64,000 bases of DNA. Source: Burkholderiales bacterium. Lineage in GTDB: Bacteria > Pseudomonadota > Gammaproteobacteria > Burkholderiales > Burkholderiaceae_D. The notes beneath the pieces are model-generated. The model saw only the letters and a list, made by a program, of their open reading frames with translations. It ran no database searches and was not told the origin of the DNA. Position 1 is the first letter of the stretch. Each line of letters opens with the position of its first letter. The stretch spans positions 1 to 64,000 of the forward strand of contig JACOUL010000034.1 of NCBI GenBank assembly GCA_016177875.1. Reading direction: 5' to 3'. This document shows positions 8,955-16,691 of the stretch, one piece after another. The translations under genes and the position numbers were made by a program.

Positions 8955-8997
8955 GTTTCCTTTTCCCGCTGTCAGAGCTTTCATTCTTATAACGAAC

Positions 8998-9576
8998 GTG
9001 GCGATCCGTTTCTATCATTGGGCAATACGCTGGCTGAGCATTGTGCTTCTGCTGGGCGCAGCATGGGCGACGCCGCTTTATGCCGCCGAGGGCGTGGAGA
9101 TCCGCTATACACAAATCGAATCCAGCGAAGACGGCTTTCGTCTTGCGGCCGCCTATAATTTTGAATTAAACCGCGGCCTGGAAGATGCACTGCAGCGCGG
9201 TATTGCCCTGTATTTCACGACCGAAGTCGACATCACGCGCCCGCGCTGGTATTGGTTCGACGAAAATACCTTGACCGCATCGCAAACGGTGAAAGTGTCA
9301 TATAACGTATTGACGCGCCAATATCACGTTGCCATCGGCGGCAATCTCCATCAAAGTTTCACGAACCAGGAAGACGCTTTGTCCGTGATCCGCCGCCCGG
9401 GGCGTTGGATCGTGGCGGAGCGCGGCGCCTTGAAACCGGGCTCGACCTATTTGGCCGCGGTGCGCATGCGGCTCGATGTTGCGCAACTTCCCAAACCCTT
9501 CCAGATCAACGCCTTGAACAATAGCGACTGGCACTTGTCTTCCGATTGGAAAACTTTTAGCTTCAGAGTCGAATGA
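8998..9576 (+). CDS. DUF4390 family secreted protein
   Basis: The product has 192 residues from the GTG at 8998. An N-terminal hydrophobic segment (LSIVLLLGAAWATPLYAAEG) looks like a signal peptide cleaved near AAEG. The mature domain contains alternating strands and the stretch RPRWYWFDENTLTASQTVKVSYN typical of DUF4390, a family of unknown function nearly always encoded next to rsmB and ntrY in Betaproteobacteria. Its stop overlaps the ntrY start by 4 bases (ATGA), pointing to translational coupling and a shared role with the sensor kinase. Upstream start candidates inside rsmB would spoil the signal peptide. Confidence 0.8.
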   Translation: MAIRFYHWAIRWLSIVLLLGAAWATPLYAAEGVEIRYTQIESSEDGFRLAAAYNFELNRGLEDALQRGIALYFTTEVDITRPRWYWFDENTLTASQTVKVSYNVLTRQYHVAIGGNLHQSFTNQEDALSVIRRPGRWIVAERGALKPGSTYLAAVRMRLDVAQLPKPFQINALNNSDWHLSSDWKTFSFRVE

Positions 9577-11873
9577 CCCGCGCATTTCGCTATCTGCTGG
9601 TAATCGGCGGCTCCTTCGTCAGTATCTTACTGTTCCTGCTGGCATCGGCTTCGGAAAACTCGGCGGCATTCGACCGCCACTACCCTTGGCTGCTGGGCTT
9701 GAATGCAGCAGTCGCCGTCGCTCTTTTATTGCTGGTCTTGGTCTTGCTCGCACGCTTGCACCAGCGCTACCGGCGCGGACTGTTCGGCTCCAAGCTGATG
9801 ACTAAGCTGGTGTGGCTGTTTGCCGCGGTCGGTATCTTGCCGGGCTTGGTGATTTATTTGGTCTCCGTCCAATTTGTATCGCGTTCGATCGAATCGTGGT
9901 TCGACGTGCGGGTGGAATCGGCGCTTGAATCCGGCTTAAACCTGGGACGCGCGGCACTGGAATCGTCATTGACGGATCTTTCCGGTAAGGCACGCAGCAT
10001 GGCGCTTGAACTCGCCGACCTTCCCGACTCTGCGCAAGCCACCCAGCTGGCGCGCCTGCGCGGACAAAGCCAAACCCAGGAAGCCACGATCGTCAGCGCC
10101 AATGGCCGCATCATTGCCACCGACGGCGGACTGCTCGGCAGTTTCGCGCCTGATTTGCCCACGCCCGCCATGCTGCACCAAGCACGCTTAACGCGCGGTT
10201 ATTCAATCATCGAAGGCGGTCCGGAGAGCGGTCCGGCCGCTCGCACCAACCCCGCAGCCAATATCGCTCCGGCAAGTTTGGATGCCGTCACCAGCTTGCG
10301 CATGCGAGTGGTGGTTGCCATTCCGGCCTCGATCAAGGCATGGTCGCTCAGAGATGAAACCCGCTTTCTGCAATTGATCCAACCGGTGCCCACCACGCTG
10401 GCCGCCAATGCCGAGTCTTTGCGTACCGCATACAGCGAATACCAAGAACGCTCGCTAGCGCGCTCCGGCTTACGTAAAATTTATTTGGTCACGCTTACCT
10501 TGACCTTGTTGTTGGCAATTTTCGGTGCGGTAACCAGCGCGTTCTTGATCGCCGGCGACTTGGCGCAACCGTTGTTGCTATTGGCTGAGGGCACCAAGGC
10601 GGTGGCCGAAGGCGATCTTTCCCCGCGTCCGATCATCGCCACCAAGGACGAACTCGGCACTTTGACCAAGTCGTTCAATACCATGACGCGCCAACTATCT
10701 GACGCGCGCGCCGCCGTCGAGCGCAATCGCACGGAACTGGAAAACGCCAAGGCTTACCTGGAATCGGTACTTGGGAATATGTCCGCCGGCGTGATGGTGC
10801 TCGACCGCGACTTCAAGCTGCTCACTTGCAACGAGTCGGCCGAACGCATTCTGCAGCACGACGTCGGCCACTATCTCGGGCTGCCGCTTGCCACCAGCGA
10901 TGGCCTGGCGCCCTTTGCCGCGGCTATTACCAAAGCCTTCTCCGAACAAAGCGCACAATCGGCGGGCGGCGATTCCATGAACAATCCGCATTGGCAAAAG
11001 CAAATTGAAATCCCGCGCGGCCATGGCGAGGCAGATGGCGGTCATGACATCACCTTGCTGACGCGCGGATCGCGCTTGCCGGTCGCAAGCGGCTTAGGTT
11101 ATGTCGTGGTGTTCGACGATATTTCCGATGTGATTTCGGCGCAGCGTTCGATTGCGTGGGGCGAAGTAGCGCGGCGCCTCGCGCACGAAATCAAAAATCC
11201 GCTCACGCCGATTCAATTATCGGCTGAACGCTTGCAAATGAAGCTTGCCGACATGCTGCCGGAATCGGCCGCCAATATACTAGCCAAAGGCACGACGACT
11301 ATCGTTAATCAAGTTTCCGCCATGAAGCGCATGGTCGACGATTTCCGCGATTATGCGAAAACGCCGCCGGCGGTATTATCGCCGCTGGATTTGAATGCCT
11401 TGATCGGCGAGATCCTGCACCTGTATATCGCCGGTGACGGGCATGACGTCATCCATGCCAATCTGGCAGCGAATTTGCCCTGGGTGATGGGCGACGAGAC
11501 GCAATTGCGCCAAGTGATACATAATCTCTTGCAGAATGCTCAGGACGCGGTGGCCGATCACAAGGAAAGCGGCGCGGCGCGGATTGACGTAGCGACTGAA
11601 GCAGTCCACTATCCGAACTCGGATGGCGCCATGCAAAGCGCGGTGCGTCTGACGATCGCCGATAACGGCCCGGGCTTTTCATCGAAAATCTTGGCGCGCG
11701 CCTTCGAACCCTATGTGACCTCCAAGGCACGCGGCACCGGCCTTGGCCTAGCCATGGTAAAAAAGATCATCGATGAGCATGGCGGACGCATCGATATTCA
11801 AAATCGGATTGATGGAAGTGGTGCCAAAGTATTAATATTGCTGCTTAAATTAGCGCCGCAGGAAAACGAATAG
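9573..11873 (+). CDS. ntrY: NtrY-type sensor histidine kinase
   Basis: The 766-residue membrane kinase has transmembrane helices near residues 7-25, 35-60 and 75-100, an extracytoplasmic region to about 300, another helix near 305-330, HAMP near 330-390, PAS near 395-510, a HisKA domain with the phosphoacceptor in RRLAHEIKNPLTPIQLSAER (about residue 537) and an HATPase with DNGPGF and GTGLGLAMV. This is the NtrY architecture; family members sense nitrogen or redox/envelope conditions. The adjacent downstream response regulator is the expected partner. Confidence 0.88.
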   Translation: MTRAFRYLLVIGGSFVSILLFLLASASENSAAFDRHYPWLLGLNAAVAVALLLLVLVLLARLHQRYRRGLFGSKLMTKLVWLFAAVGILPGLVIYLVSVQFVSRSIESWFDVRVESALESGLNLGRAALESSLTDLSGKARSMALELADLPDSAQATQLARLRGQSQTQEATIVSANGRIIATDGGLLGSFAPDLPTPAMLHQARLTRGYSIIEGGPESGPAARTNPAANIAPASLDAVTSLRMRVVVAIPASIKAWSLRDETRFLQLIQPVPTTLAANAESLRTAYSEYQERSLARSGLRKIYLVTLTLTLLLAIFGAVTSAFLIAGDLAQPLLLLAEGTKAVAEGDLSPRPIIATKDELGTLTKSFNTMTRQLSDARAAVERNRTELENAKAYLESVLGNMSAGVMVLDRDFKLLTCNESAERILQHDVGHYLGLPLATSDGLAPFAAAITKAFSEQSAQSAGGDSMNNPHWQKQIEIPRGHGEADGGHDITLLTRGSRLPVASGLGYVVVFDDISDVISAQRSIAWGEVARRLAHEIKNPLTPIQLSAERLQMKLADMLPESAANILAKGTTTIVNQVSAMKRMVDDFRDYAKTPPAVLSPLDLNALIGEILHLYIAGDGHDVIHANLAANLPWVMGDETQLRQVIHNLLQNAQDAVADHKESGAARIDVATEAVHYPNSDGAMQSAVRLTIADNGPGFSSKILARAFEPYVTSKARGTGLGLAMVKKIIDEHGGRIDIQNRIDGSGAKVLILLLKLAPQENE

Positions 11874-11900
11874 CAGTTGCCGCGCTCTAAGTCTTATGAA

Positions 11901-11940
11901 TTGCGGGACAGCACTACGCGAAGCGTGCTCTGTCCTCAAC
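11901..11940. repeat. REP-like hairpin repeat, copy 1
   Basis: A 40-base unit, TTGCGGGACAG...CTGTCCTCAAC, forms a hairpin with GGACAG/CTGTCC outer arms and an inner ACGC-GAA-GCGT stem-loop. It lies in the ntrY-ntrX gap. A second copy at 36687-36726 keeps both outer ends identical, while the inner stem changes to AGGC-GCA-GCCT, a compensated base-pair change. This supports selection for, or descent of, a folded repeat unit. Confidence 0.7.
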
Positions 11941-11981
11941 GAATTTTTGAAGCTGGCGCGTTTTTGGAGATAGAAAGACAC

Positions 11982-12710
11982 ATGGCGAATATATTGGTGG
12001 TCGATGATGAAATGGGCATCCGCGAGTTGCTCCTGGAAATTCTCAGTGACGAGGGGCATGTCGTCGAAACGGCGGAAAACGCCTCGCAAGCTCGCGATAT
12101 GCGTATTTCCGGCATGCCGGATTTGGTATTACTTGATATCTGGATGCCGGACACCGATGGCGTTACGCTTTTGAAAGAATGGCAGCGTGACGGCTTGCTT
12201 ACCATGCCCGTCATCATGATGTCGGGCCATGCCACCATCGACACTGCGGTAGAAGCGACGCGCATCGGTGCCCTCAATTTCCTGGAAAAACCCATCGCTC
12301 TGCAAAAGCTCTTGAAAGCCGTTCAGCAGGGTTTGTCCCGCGGTCAAGAAAGTGCGCGTCCGCCCACTTATTTCACGCGCCCCACAGTCGTTGCGGAAGC
12401 AGCCGCTCCCGTTACGCACAGCACTGTTTCGCACGCTATCCATGCCACGCCGATGCCCGCTGCCTTGGCACCTGCAACCACAGCCATCGTTGCGGCCGAA
12501 CCGCATTTGTTTAGCTTGTCGTTTGAATTGCCGTTGCGCGAAGCGCGCGATGCATTCGAGCGTGCTTACTTCGAACATCATTTGGTGCGCGAGGGCGGCA
12601 GCATGACGCGCGTTGCCGAAAAGACCGGTTTGGAGCGCACCCACCTTTACCGCAAGCTCAAGCAGCTGGGCGTCGAGCCGGGCAAGCTCGGCAAAAAAAA
12701 TAACCTCTGA
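11982..12710 (+). CDS. ntrX: NtrX-like response regulator: receiver plus Fis-type HTH, no AAA+ domain
   Basis: The 242-residue protein starts MANILVVDDEMGIRELL at an ATG preceded by GGAGAT. Residues 1-120 form a receiver with the phosphorylatable aspartate in LLDIWMPDTDG (about residue 51). A variable linker rich in Ala, Pro and Thr spans about 125-180, and the C-terminus carries a Fis-type helix-turn-helix (MTRVAEKTGLERTHLYRKLK). Classical NtrX has a sigma-54-interacting AAA+ domain between these parts; here it is absent, so the protein cannot activate sigma-54 promoters by itself. An upstream in-frame start at 11877 would run through the REP-like hairpin and is rejected. Confidence 0.85.
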   Translation: MANILVVDDEMGIRELLLEILSDEGHVVETAENASQARDMRISGMPDLVLLDIWMPDTDGVTLLKEWQRDGLLTMPVIMMSGHATIDTAVEATRIGALNFLEKPIALQKLLKAVQQGLSRGQESARPPTYFTRPTVVAEAAAPVTHSTVSHAIHATPMPAALAPATTAIVAAEPHLFSLSFELPLREARDAFERAYFEHHLVREGGSMTRVAEKTGLERTHLYRKLKQLGVEPGKLGKKNNL

Positions 12711-12722
12711 AACGGTTCTAAT

Positions 12723-13103
12723 ATGGCGAGGGTGCCCACCACCCTTGTGATAGGGAAAAATGCGGCGAGCCGGGAAGCCGCCATCGTAGAAAACCTCGAC
12801 CCCGCTTTATCGATTGCGGTCATCGTTGAAGGGCTGCCGGACGGCAGCACTGCCTTAAATGATGCCGCGCTGACTCATCCCGCGCTCTCCGTTATCCGCA
12901 TCGCATCCGGCTGTGCTTGCTGTATCGGCAATCTTGTCATGCGCGTAACGCTTAATCGAGTAATACGCCAATCGCCCGACCGGCTCTTTATCAGCATTGC
13001 CAACCAGGCTCATCTAGAGCGAATCCGCAGCTTTCTGTTGCAGGAACCATATGGACAGTGCTTGAGTCTGACTAAAGAACTTGCTGTTTCGAGCCGTAGT
13101 TAA
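12723..13103 (+). CDS. Short CobW/P47K-like protein with CxCC motif, P-loop degenerate
   Basis: The 126-residue protein begins VPTTLVIGKNAASREAAIVE, laid out like the first strand and P-loop of CobW GTPases but without a GxxxxGK[ST] Walker A motif. It retains a CobW-like SGCACCIGNL motif near residue 65, where CobW proteins bind metal ions through CxCC. It ends without the remaining GTPase motifs. It starts 12 bases after the ntrX-like gene and precedes DUF3567, an arrangement seen in Burkholderiales. A metal-related role is only inference. Confidence 0.6.
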   Translation: MARVPTTLVIGKNAASREAAIVENLDPALSIAVIVEGLPDGSTALNDAALTHPALSVIRIASGCACCIGNLVMRVTLNRVIRQSPDRLFISIANQAHLERIRSFLLQEPYGQCLSLTKELAVSSRS

Positions 13104-13200
13104 CGTTAAGCGATTGCATGTCATTGTCGCGAAACTTGAAATTCGGCAGTCCCGCCGCCATGTACTAGGCAATGGAAATGCAGCAGTCAAGGAACGCACA

Positions 13201-13458
13201 ATGAACCTCATCTATAACAGCGACCAATACAGCGTCGTCGAATTCGGCGCCGACAAAGACACCGAATCCCTTCGTTACGGCGGCTACGAAATCATGGATA
13301 AATCCGGCAAACGCGAAATCTTTATCGGTGGCGCATTAGCAGCGGCTTTTCGTAAAGATGTGGAAGAATTGATCGCCACTGAGCCTTCCGTTGAAGACAT
13401 CGATAGTTTTCTCGGCAAATACGACGCAATCATGAGCCAGCCGGTCGTGTTGCATTAA
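13201..13458 (+). CDS. DUF3567 family protein
   Basis: This is an 85-residue protein starting MNLIYNSDQYSVVEFGADKD, the conserved opening of DUF3567, a small betaproteobacterial family of unknown function. It has no signal peptide, and the acidic C-terminal half includes DVEELIATEPSVEDIDSFL. The ATG at 13201 follows an AAGGAA sequence; a longer reading from 13081 adds 40 residues with no family resemblance. It is preceded by a roughly 100-base gap with no other feature visible. Confidence 0.8.
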   Translation: MNLIYNSDQYSVVEFGADKDTESLRYGGYEIMDKSGKREIFIGGALAAAFRKDVEELIATEPSVEDIDSFLGKYDAIMSQPVVLH

Positions 13459-13612
13459 ACATTTCACCGCTAACATATTGCCGCATCCTCTCTTAGAGTC
13501 TGCTCAATAAGCAGGCTCACAACCCCCGATTCATTTGAGCTGACACAATCAACACAATCCCCCTTCTGACTACCCTGTGTATCTGGGTTAGCGCTTTGGA
13601 CGGGGGATGCGC

Positions 13613-15034
13613 ATGCTGGATGTCTTCAAGACAGTACGGCAAAACAATGCCGTGATGATGTTGCGGCCGGCGGTGCAGGCTCGCGAGAATTGCCCCTATC
13701 GGGCCATATTGACCCAGCACGGCGTGCAAGTCTTGGACCAGCCCGGCCTCGAGGAAGCTTATCTTGCCGTTCATACCGGCTGTCGCGTCGGCATCTTGCT
13801 CTTATCCGATGAAGACGAGCTCAAGCGACTGGATCGTTGCGAACCCTATCTCAACCTCGGCAAGGTTGCCTGGATCGGCTTAATCGAACCGAAGCTCTTG
13901 TCCGATGCGCGGACGCGTGAAGTCATCGGCGTTTACCTATTCAATTTCCTCACACTGCCCGCGAGCACCGAACATGTTCTGCTCGCCTTGCGCCATGCTT
14001 GGGGCATGGCGCTGGTACGCGACACATGCGCGCAACCCTCTATCGAATTACTTCAAATCGATTCGGATTCGCTGATGATAGGGAAAAGCGAAAAGATGCA
14101 GCAGCTGTTCGCGCAAATTCGCAAAGTGGCTCGCACCAACGCCACGGTCCTTGTTAATGGGCCGTCGGGCACCGGCAAGGAACTTGCCGCGCTTTCCTTG
14201 CATCGTCAATCGACGCGTAGGAATGCGCCGTTCATCGCAGTGAATTGCGGCGCCATCGCCCCTCAATTATTACAATCGGAATTATTCGGCTATGAAAAAG
14301 GCGCGTTCACCGGCGCACTGCAGCGGCGCATAGGCCGTATCGAAGCGGCACGCGGCGGTACGCTTTTTCTCGATGAAATAGGCGACATGCCGATGGATAT
14401 GCAAGTCAATCTGCTGCGTTTTCTGCAAGAGCGCATGATCGTGCGTGTGGGCGGAACGGAGGCATTGCCGATCGACGTGCGCGTGATTGCGGCAACGCAT
14501 ATCGATTTAGCACAAGCGGTCGAACAAGGACGATTTCGCGAAGACTTGTATTATCGAATCAACGTGGTCTGTATCAATACGCCACGCCTAGCGGAACGCG
14601 GACAAGATATCGCCGACATCGCGCAGCATTACTTTATCAAGTACTCGCGCATGCACAACCGCCAGCTACGCGGCTTTTCAAAAGCCGCTACCAATGCGAT
14701 GCTGCGCCATGCCTGGCCCGGCAATGTGCGCGAACTCGTCAATCGCGTGCAACGCGCCGTTGTCATGGCGGAGGGCCGTTACATTCAAGCCGAAGATCTG
14801 GGTTTGAACAAAGAAGTGCAGCATGAAAAACCGATGTCGCTGGAAGATGCGCGCGCCACAACCGACCGCGTCATGATCCGTCGTGCGCTTTTGCAAGCAC
14901 GCAATCAAATCTCCCACGCAGCAGAGTTGCTGGGCGTGTCGCGCGTCACGCTGTATCGCTTGCTGGAAAAATATAATATGCGTACGCCCGCCATCTCCGG
15001 TCCTGCCTCACCATTTTTAGACGGCACGAATTAA
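13613..15034 (+). CDS. Sigma-54-dependent transcriptional activator (VpsR-like N-terminus)
   Basis: The protein has about 473 residues. Residues 1-140 resemble a receiver fold but no clear phosphoacceptor aspartate is seen, as in VpsR-like regulators. A complete AAA+ domain follows, with Walker A GPSGTGKE (about residue 183), the sigma-54 contact loop GAFTGA (about 231), Walker B GGTLFLDEIGD and an arginine-finger region. The C-terminus has a Fis-type HTH (HAAELLGVSRVTLYRLLEKY). It ends convergently with, and 4 bases into, the FapF-like gene, and a strong sigma-54 promoter lies in the next divergent gap, so it is the likely activator of the amyloid cluster. ATG 13613 is preferred over ATG 13607 because GGGGG at 13602-13606 then has normal spacing. 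Confidence 0.88.
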   Translation: MLDVFKTVRQNNAVMMLRPAVQARENCPYRAILTQHGVQVLDQPGLEEAYLAVHTGCRVGILLLSDEDELKRLDRCEPYLNLGKVAWIGLIEPKLLSDARTREVIGVYLFNFLTLPASTEHVLLALRHAWGMALVRDTCAQPSIELLQIDSDSLMIGKSEKMQQLFAQIRKVARTNATVLVNGPSGTGKELAALSLHRQSTRRNAPFIAVNCGAIAPQLLQSELFGYEKGAFTGALQRRIGRIEAARGGTLFLDEIGDMPMDMQVNLLRFLQERMIVRVGGTEALPIDVRVIAATHIDLAQAVEQGRFREDLYYRINVVCINTPRLAERGQDIADIAQHYFIKYSRMHNRQLRGFSKAATNAMLRHAWPGNVRELVNRVQRAVVMAEGRYIQAEDLGLNKEVQHEKPMSLEDARATTDRVMIRRALLQARNQISHAAELLGVSRVTLYRLLEKYNMRTPAISGPASPFLDGTN

Positions 15035-16302
15035 TACGAAATCGGCATCTTGACGCTCAGAGTCAAATCCGGCGTATCGCGCGTCAAGCCTGCGCCGACC
15101 GAAATACTCAAGGTGCGCTTATCATTCAAACGATAGGAATAGCCGAGCAAAAGCGTGCCCAGTTGCGTGCGCACCGAACCCGGCACCACCTGTCCCTCCT
15201 GCTTGGTACGCCCTACCGAGTTATGGTCATAGCCAATACTAAACGTCGTTTTTTCATTCAGTGCCAGACCCATGCCGAAGTTGAAGCCGATGATATCGCC
15301 CGGCTCGATCGTCCCTAAAAATTCCGTTGCGCCGCCCAGAACTTTGCGACTCACATTGCTGCGCTTGAAATTATGCAGATAGGTCGCGCTGCCGAAAAAC
15401 ACGGCGGGATCGGAAGGAAACAGCCAAGTAATACCGCCTTGCAGAGAATAAAAGCCTGAGCCGGTCGGCAACTCGAGCGGCAATCCGGTGCCGGTGGTGT
15501 TGCCGATGCATCGTTGCGCGCAATCCGTCACGACATCAAAAGGATCGCGGCCGGTACGCGTCTTAAAACGCAGCGTACCGATATAGTAGGGTTTATCTAT
15601 TCCGCCGTCATTGAGCTGGTAACGCGCACCCAATTCGATGTCGCCTAATGCGCGTCCGCTGGCTTCGAACACGCGGTCTGCCGCGGTACCCGTGGCCACT
15701 TCACGGCTCACCGTAGAGTCGCTGCGATACACATAGGGAATACGCGCCTCCAATTCAAAGCGATTGGTGATACCCACGCGCCCGGATAAGGCCGCCGTCA
15801 TGGTATTGCGTTTGACTTCGCGCACATCGATCAAGCCGATCAAAAGCGCTGGCACGATGGTGTAGCCGATCAAGGCGACGCGATTGCTCGACGAATAGCT
15901 GTACTGCAAAGACGGCTCAAGCACATATTTGCCCTTGGGCGTCAGCACGCCGCCCTGCTCCGCGGGCACGGCTTGCGCCACCTTACGCTCCGGTTCCGGT
16001 TTCTTCTCTGCAGGCTTACCGGCTTGCGCGGCTTGTGTCGTCGGCTGCTGCGGATTTTCCTGGCCTTTGCCGCGCTGCGCCGCCAATGTTTCGCGCTCGA
16101 CCGCGCGACGCAATTGCTCAAGCGCGGTTTCTTGTTCAGCGAGTGAACGTTTCAATGCATTGAGGCGCTCAGTCTGCTCAGCCAATCGCTGTCTTAATAT
16201 TTCCTGCCGCGCGGCGTCGTCTTCCGCATACGCGGTACCGTAAGCGAAGAGCGCAAGCGCGCATGCGAGGGGCGTGAGATTGCCTAATGGGATGGACTTC
16301 AT
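15031..16302 (-). CDS. fapF: FapF-like outer-membrane channel for amyloid secretion
   Basis: The 423-residue protein begins with a signal peptide cut after GTAYA. Residues about 28-65 form a predicted coiled coil (ILRQRLAEQTERLNALKRSL and onward), residues 66-115 a Gln/Pro/Lys-rich linker, and the remaining 310 residues an alternating beta-barrel ending in tyrosine, as outer-membrane barrels do. Known FapF has exactly this layout: an N-terminal coiled-coil plug and a trimeric barrel that exports fibre subunits. The barrel also resembles the broad phenol/MetA-degradation transporter family, so without context it could be called a generic porin. Context (fibre protein, C39 peptidase) favours FapF. 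The start at 16302 is chosen for the signal peptide. Confidence 0.75.
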   Translation of the reverse strand: MKSIPLGNLTPLACALALFAYGTAYAEDDAARQEILRQRLAEQTERLNALKRSLAEQETALEQLRRAVERETLAAQRGKGQENPQQPTTQAAQAGKPAEKKPEPERKVAQAVPAEQGGVLTPKGKYVLEPSLQYSYSSSNRVALIGYTIVPALLIGLIDVREVKRNTMTAALSGRVGITNRFELEARIPYVYRSDSTVSREVATGTAADRVFEASGRALGDIELGARYQLNDGGIDKPYYIGTLRFKTRTGRDPFDVVTDCAQRCIGNTTGTGLPLELPTGSGFYSLQGGITWLFPSDPAVFFGSATYLHNFKRSNVSRKVLGGATEFLGTIEPGDIIGFNFGMGLALNEKTTFSIGYDHNSVGRTKQEGQVVPGSVRTQLGTLLLGYSYRLNDKRTLSISVGAGLTRDTPDLTLSVKMPISY

Positions 16303-16592
16303 GCGCCACATTCTGGGCATTCGCACGAATTTCATCTTGATCGCGCACAGAATGTGTAACGCATTCGATACAGATCTCACCATCTTGTGCCGCGGCATGA
16401 ATCCAAGCCTAGGCTATTGATTGAACAAGAATTTTTTAAAACCATTTGCGTTACTGCAGATGCAAACCGGCATTTCATGTATCGCCGGCTTTACACCGCG
16501 TATGCGGCAGCGCCACATCGCACGACGACCGTGCACCGAAACCGTACAAGGATCTTCATCATTTCAAGGACTTATCGGCGCAAACGATAGGT

Positions 16593-16608
16593 TGGCATCG
16601 CGCTTGCA
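16593..16608 (+). promoter_or_regulatory. Sigma-54 (-24/-12) promoter of the fibre gene
   Basis: TGGCATCGCGCTTGCA matches the sigma-54 consensus TGGCACGNNNNTTGCA at 14 of 16 positions (counting the four N), with GG and GC elements at the required spacing. It lies 84 bases before the ATG at 16692. The neighbouring gene at 13613 encodes a sigma-54 activator with an intact GAFTGA loop. Confidence 0.85.
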
Positions 16609-16623
16609 AAAAGGGGCGTCGGA

Positions 16624-16640
16624 TTGGCATCGTATGCCAA
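16624..16640. promoter_or_regulatory. Palindrome just downstream of the sigma-54 promoter
   Basis: TTGGCAT-CGT-ATGCCAA is a perfect 7-bp inverted repeat beginning 16 bases after the -12 element, so within the first bases of the transcript. It may be an operator or an mRNA 5' hairpin. Confidence 0.5.
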
Positions 16641-16691
16641 GCCTTGTCGGAACTTGATCAACCTTCGATAACTTTTGCAAAAGGCCCTATC

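Larger units (their letters stand above)
16303..16691. other. Divergent intergenic region of the amyloid cluster
   Basis: This 389-base gap separates the FapF-like gene (minus) from the fibre gene (plus). It contains the sigma-54 promoter at 16593-16608 and the palindrome at 16624-16640, both reading toward the fibre gene. No sigma-54 promoter was found for the minus direction. Short frames crossing it show no protein-like features. Confidence 0.6.

Noticed and set aside
16440..16560. Sigma-54-like sequence TGCAAACCGGCAT for the minus-strand fapF
   Set aside because: On the minus strand the -24 GG is not in place relative to the -12 GC, so it fails the consensus spacing.
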